A DNA stretch of 10,938 bases. Source: Chitinophagaceae bacterium. Lineage in GTDB: Bacteria; Bacteroidota; Bacteroidia; Chitinophagales; Chitinophagaceae. The notes under the pieces were generated by a model. It had not been told where the DNA came from, did not search any database, and saw only the letters and a program-made list of their open reading frames with translations. The first letter of the stretch is position 1; the number at the start of each line of letters is the position of its first letter. This document shows, in pieces, positions 7,605 to 10,938 of this stretch. The stretch lies in assembly GCA_025351145.1 (NCBI GenBank), contig JANXWM010000753.1, positions 1-10,938 on the forward strand, in the 5' to 3' direction. Made by a program: the position numbers and the translations under genes.

Positions 7605-7625
7605 ACACAGGCAGCTACAATAGTA

Positions 7626-7670
7626 TTCGCTTTGCTGCAAAAAGTTATAAAGTACAAGAGTGCGACGCAA
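7626..7670 (-). repeat. Dispersed intergenic repeat, copy 5 (core plus box B)
   Basis: The exact core on the minus strand is at 7652-7670. Box B (TGCAGCAAAGCGAA on the minus strand) is at 7626-7639 after a 12-nt spacer, mirroring copy 4. The sequence preceding the core on the minus strand, ACTTTAC, matches GCTTTAC before the copy at 10619-10637. It begins 21 nt after the YjbR-family stop codon and lies upstream of paralog B. Confidence 0.85.
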
Positions 7671-7756
7671 GTAAAGTTTAATTTTATTACTTCTGCCGGG
7701 TTAATAAAATGTATTAATAAACTTACTGTAACCTCAATAACCATGTTGGTGTAATT

Positions 7757-10579
7757 ATGAAAAAAAAGATGATCCATATTCTTTTGAGAACATTAAGAAT
7801 ATACATCTTTTTGCAGGTTCTTATTTATTCAATCCCTTACAACGGCGCTGCGCAATGTACTGCTACAGTTAACAAATTCCCTTACAATGAAAATTTTGAA
7901 ACATCAAACGGCAACTGGGTTTCAGGCGGTTTAGCTTCTGACTGGGAATGGGGCAAGCCTGCCAAACAGGTTATTAATGCTGCGGGCTCAGGTTCAAAAT
8001 GCTGGATGACGGGCGGGCTGAATAAGAAAGCTTACAACGATGCAGAAAATGCATGGTTAAAAAGTCCCTGCTTTAATTTTTCTGCATTAAAAGACCCTTA
8101 TATAACATTTAAAGTTTTTTGGGAAACTTCCTGGAAAGATGATGGTGCTATTCTGCAATACTCAACTGATAACGGCATATCATGGCAAATTTTAATAAGC
8201 CAAAATGAACCGGCAAACTGCCTTAGTGAAAAATGGTTTAATACCAGTTTTGTTGAAAATTTATCAGGCCAGGGATGGAGCGGCAATATACAATCGTCGA
8301 GGCCCGGCTGCCTTATCAGTAACGGGAGCATTAACTGGGTAACTGCAAAACATAATGCCCCAGACCTTGCAGGCAAACAAAATGTAATTTTTCGTTTTGT
8401 TTTTGCCAGCGGCGCAGCCTGCAACGATTTTGATGGTTTTGCCATTGACGATTTTAGTATTGAAGAAGCCCCATCGGGTATTGCTTCTTTTACTTATAGT
8501 TGTTCCAGTAATTTGAGGGTGAATTTTTCCAGTACATCCAGTTTATGCCCTACCAGTTTTCTGTGGAATTTTGATGACCCTTCTTCCGGATTAGAAAACA
8601 CTTCAACAGACCCGAACCCAACACATGCTTACACTTTAGGAGGCAAATACAAGGTGAGTTTAACGGTATCAGGACCAGGTAATAATTCTTCCACTTTTAC
8701 CCTACCCAATCTTGAAATTATCGATAATATTACTGCATCAATTGTAATTCCGGTGCGTTGTTATGACGATACAACAGGATCGCTTACCGTCAATTATACC
8801 GGCGACAGTTCTGCGGTAAGTTATAGCTGGGATAGTGATCCGGTACAAACTACCAGAACGGCAGTGCATCTTGGTGCCGGTGATTATAATGTAACTATTT
8901 TAAATTCGGAAGGCTGCCCTGCATCTGCTAATATTTCGTTGGGCGAGCCGCCACCATTACTGTATACCACTGCTATTGTTAAGCCCGGCTGCACGGCGAG
9001 TAATGGAAGTATCAGCGTGGCTATGTCGGGCGGTATGGCTCCCTATTCGTATAGCTGGTCACCTGATGTGAGCAATACATCTTCAGCAAAAAATCTGCCT
9101 TCCGGAACATATAAAGTAACGGTTACAGATAATAACCAATGCTATAAAGTAATCAGTATCGATTTGCCTGGCGCAGGTGATTTAGCCGCAGCAATTACAA
9201 CCAGCAAAGATGCAAATTGCTTTGCCGGAAACGATGGTGCAGCAACAGTTACAGCAAACGGGGGCCTTGCACCTTACCTGTATTCATGGCCTTCAGTTGG
9301 AAGCAATAAAGCTGCTGTAAATAATCTTACTGCAGGAACTTACCCCGCAATTATTACTGATGCCAAAGGCTGCAAAGCATTTGCATCAGCAGTTATTCAT
9401 GAACCCGCTGCATTAACTTCCAATATGCAGCTTCAGCAAACTTTTTGCGGCAGTAACAATGGTACCGCTGTTGTAAAAGCTAATGGAGGAACAGCCCCAT
9501 ATCAATATATATGGAGCCACGATAACAATACAAATGCAGACGTTTATAATCTTGGGGCGGGGCAATACATTGTAACAATAAAAGATAACCACAGTTGTAT
9601 ACTAAACGATACTGCAATTATTGAAAGTTCATCAGCAATTCAGCTTCAGCTTTTGCATAAAGATGTTTTGTGTGCAGGCGAACAAACGGGTCAGGCAGAG
9701 GCAATTATTACCGGTGGCACTGAACCTTATACTTTTCAATGGACAAATGGCATAAAAAATTTTAGCAGTAATGCATTAAATACTATTGGGGCAGGCATAT
9801 ACAAATTAAAACTGCAGGATGCTGTTGGCTGCAGTGTTGATACAACGGTAAATATTACCGAGCCTGATAAGTTAAAAATTGATTTTACAACCAACCCCTC
9901 TTACTGCGATTTTAGTAATGGCAGTGCAAGCGCATCTGTTAGTGGTGGTATATTACCGTATACTTTTTTATGGACGCCGAACAATAACAGAACAGCTATT
10001 TTAAATAATGTATTTGCCGGCAATTACCAGTTAACTGTAACAGATAAAAACAATTGCAGCTTTTCGCTGCTTACAACAATTCTGAATAATACACCAGAAC
10101 GTGTTTTTATTGGCAACGATACCACTATTTGCCCGGGCAGCAAGATCACTTTATCGCCCGGCAATTACAGCAAATATCAATGGCAGGATAATTCAACAAC
10201 CGCATCGTACACTGTAATCAATGCAGGCTTATACACAGTAAAAGTAACAGACGGTTTGGGTTGCATTTTAAAAGACACGATAAAAATTACCGGCGATTGC
10301 GGTTATATATTTTTCCCCACAGCCTTTACCCCAAACAACGATATGAAGAATGATTTTTTTGGTCCAGTTGGTGTGCTGGGTACGGTAAAAGATTATAAGC
10401 TTGTTGTATATAACCGCCTTGGCCAGCTTGTTTTTAAAAGCGAAGACCCTTTTAAAAAATGGGATGGAAAAATGCCAAACAACAGCACGGTTTCCGGCAC
10501 TTATGTATGGATTGCGGGCTATTCGAATAAAGGCGTTAGCAACATTGTACAAAAGGGAACAGTAACAGTGATCTATTAA
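7757..10579 (+). CDS. Secreted MAM/PKD/SprB-repeat protein with CHU_C type IX sorting domain (paralog B)
   Basis: 940 residues with the same architecture as the protein encoded at 3976-6771. A signal peptide of about 32 residues ends NGAA|Q. The MAM-like domain (34-237) has cysteines at 34, 82, 105, 155, 185 and 222, the same six as in paralog A. PKD is at 243-321 and reads WNFDDPSSG, with Asp replacing the usual Gly of the FGD motif. Six SprB-like repeats lie at about 325-400, 401-475, 476-552, 553-626, 627-703 and 704-779. An Ig-like domain (783-848) and CHU_C (850-940; FPTAFTPNNDMKNDFFGP, YNRLGQLVF, WDGK) follow. Paralog identity is high in the first domain (roughly two thirds by eye over about 110 residues) and lower in the repeats. 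Export by T9SS and a surface or adhesive role are inferred. M5 is an alternative start. Confidence 0.93.
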   Translation: MKKKMIHILLRTLRIYIFLQVLIYSIPYNGAAQCTATVNKFPYNENFETSNGNWVSGGLASDWEWGKPAKQVINAAGSGSKCWMTGGLNKKAYNDAENAWLKSPCFNFSALKDPYITFKVFWETSWKDDGAILQYSTDNGISWQILISQNEPANCLSEKWFNTSFVENLSGQGWSGNIQSSRPGCLISNGSINWVTAKHNAPDLAGKQNVIFRFVFASGAACNDFDGFAIDDFSIEEAPSGIASFTYSCSSNLRVNFSSTSSLCPTSFLWNFDDPSSGLENTSTDPNPTHAYTLGGKYKVSLTVSGPGNNSSTFTLPNLEIIDNITASIVIPVRCYDDTTGSLTVNYTGDSSAVSYSWDSDPVQTTRTAVHLGAGDYNVTILNSEGCPASANISLGEPPPLLYTTAIVKPGCTASNGSISVAMSGGMAPYSYSWSPDVSNTSSAKNLPSGTYKVTVTDNNQCYKVISIDLPGAGDLAAAITTSKDANCFAGNDGAATVTANGGLAPYLYSWPSVGSNKAAVNNLTAGTYPAIITDAKGCKAFASAVIHEPAALTSNMQLQQTFCGSNNGTAVVKANGGTAPYQYIWSHDNNTNADVYNLGAGQYIVTIKDNHSCILNDTAIIESSSAIQLQLLHKDVLCAGEQTGQAEAIITGGTEPYTFQWTNGIKNFSSNALNTIGAGIYKLKLQDAVGCSVDTTVNITEPDKLKIDFTTNPSYCDFSNGSASASVSGGILPYTFLWTPNNNRTAILNNVFAGNYQLTVTDKNNCSFSLLTTILNNTPERVFIGNDTTICPGSKITLSPGNYSKYQWQDNSTTASYTVINAGLYTVKVTDGLGCILKDTIKITGDCGYIFFPTAFTPNNDMKNDFFGPVGVLGTVKDYKLVVYNRLGQLVFKSEDPFKKWDGKMPNNSTVSGTYVWIAGYSNKGVSNIVQKGTVTVIY
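8729..10093 (+). repeat. Six tandem SprB-like repeats (protein level) in paralog B
   Basis: Cysteine pairs per unit are 335/387, 412/462, 488/539, 564/614, 639/692 and 717/767, the same spacing as in paralog A. Unit n resembles unit n of the paralog more than its own neighbours. For example both first units contain DPVQTT or NPVQTT, then LGAG.YNVT, GCPA and EPPPL. Confidence 0.85.
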
Positions 10580-10590
10580 TTTTTGGGGCC

Positions 10591-10608
10591 ATAGACAGGA
10601 ATGTCTAT
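10591..10608 (+). other. Hairpin with GGAA loop after paralog B
   Basis: A perfect 7-bp stem (ATAGACA/TGTCTAT) with a GGAA tetraloop begins 12 nt after the stop codon. It leads directly into a copy of the dispersed repeat and may be part of that element: copy 1 has a weaker hairpin (ATAG/CTAT) at the same relative place. No T-run follows, so terminator function is uncertain. Confidence 0.6.
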
Positions 10609-10618
10609 TGAGCTTTAC

Positions 10619-10637
10619 TTGCGTCGCACTCTTGTAC
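10619..10637 (+). repeat. Dispersed intergenic repeat, copy 6
   Basis: Exact core, beginning 40 nt after the stop codon of paralog B. Flanks contain TGAGCTTT both before (10609-10616) and after (CTGAGCTTTT at 10651-10660, then AACAGC). These blocks are shared with copies 1 and 3, which suggests a full element of roughly 80-90 bp. Confidence 0.85.
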
Positions 10638-10785
10638 TGTCGGACTATGACTGAGCTTTTAACAGCCGCAAATTAAATTTTCGTAAACATGTGCATCTTT
10701 GTTGTATTGTTTACTGCCCGTAAGTACTTTCACGCAAAGCGGGTCCCGTTATTTTTTTAAACCTTATCCACCAACTTATAAAGTC

Positions 10786-10938
10786 ATGAAAATATTAAAG
10801 CAGTTATGTACAGCGGGTTTATTTTTTTATTTGCCATTACAGTCAATAGCATGGGGGCCAACAGGGCATAGAATTGCAGGGCAAATAGCAGAAAGTTATT
10901 TAACCGCAAAAGCAAAAACGAATATCCAAAAAATATTG
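10786..10938 (+). CDS. S1/P1-type secreted nuclease, 3'-truncated
   Basis: Only the first 51 codons are present. A signal peptide (MKILKQLCTAGLFFYLPLQS, IA) is followed by W23-G-P-T-G-H28-R-I-A-G. In the S1/P1 nuclease family the mature protein starts with a Trp whose backbone, together with His6, binds zinc; W23 and H28 fit that spacing exactly if cleavage follows Ala22. The downstream IAESYLTAKAKTNIQKIL also matches the family N-terminus. Members hydrolyse single-stranded DNA and RNA outside the cytoplasm. The rest of the active site lies beyond the window, so intactness cannot be judged. A weak promoter-like CATCTTTG lies about 85 nt upstream of the start. Confidence 0.85.
   Translation, partial: MKILKQLCTAGLFFYLPLQSIAWGPTGHRIAGQIAESYLTAKAKTNIQKIL

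Noticed and set aside
6995..7777. 260-codon open frame on the minus strand across the cupin and YjbR genes
   Set aside because: It lies antisense to two genes with clear family motifs, has no recognisable domain, and includes an intergenic repeat. It is most likely a chance opening.
10720..10757. AAGTACTT and CGGG-T-CCCG palindromes followed by a T-run upstream of the S1/P1 nuclease gene
   Set aside because: The stems are too short or have a 1-nt loop, so neither a terminator nor an operator can be supported from one instance.

Overview
The window looks like a chromosomal segment of a Bacteroidota bacterium, most likely from the Chitinophagaceae or a close relative. The reasons are two giant secreted proteins ending in the gliding-motility-associated (CHU_C, type IX secretion type B) sorting domain, SprB-type repeats, signal peptides cleaved before Gln, AT-leaning coding sequence, weak ribosome binding sites and plant-polysaccharide genes. 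This assignment is inferred from gene families, not from a marker gene. All genes I can support lie on the + strand.

Layout. (1) Positions 1-1904 hold a 5'-truncated GH127 beta-L-arabinofuranosidase. (2) Positions 2195-3730 hold L-arabinose isomerase (araA). Together they suggest release of L-arabinose from plant glycans and its conversion to L-ribulose. (3) Positions 3976-6771 and 7757-10579 hold two full-length paralogous surface or secreted proteins with identical architecture: signal peptide, MAM-like domain with six cysteines, PKD, six SprB-like repeats, Ig-like domain, CHU_C. (4) Between the paralogs sits a translationally coupled pair: a small cupin (6922-7260) and an MmcQ/YjbR-family protein (7257-7604). 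(5) At 10786 an S1/P1-type secreted nuclease begins and runs off the window.

The most unusual content is between the genes. A 19-bp core (TTGCGTCGCACTCTTGTAC, or its reverse complement) occurs six times, at least once in every intergenic region and never inside a gene. It often has recognisable flanking homology. Orientation mostly alternates. Three copies begin 40-43 nt after stop codons, two form the outer arms of a 187-bp fold-back element upstream of araA, and two face each other around the cupin/YjbR pair. One divergent copy keeps the core's small palindrome through paired changes (GCG-T-CGC to GTG-T-CAC), which hints that the symmetry matters.

A second oddity is at the araA start. An 11-bp direct repeat, 60 bp apart, brackets the start codon and exactly delimits a 13-residue N-terminal extension absent from typical AraA. 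No rRNA, tRNA, CRISPR array, transposase or integrase was recognised. No gene-free stretch exceeds 300 bp.
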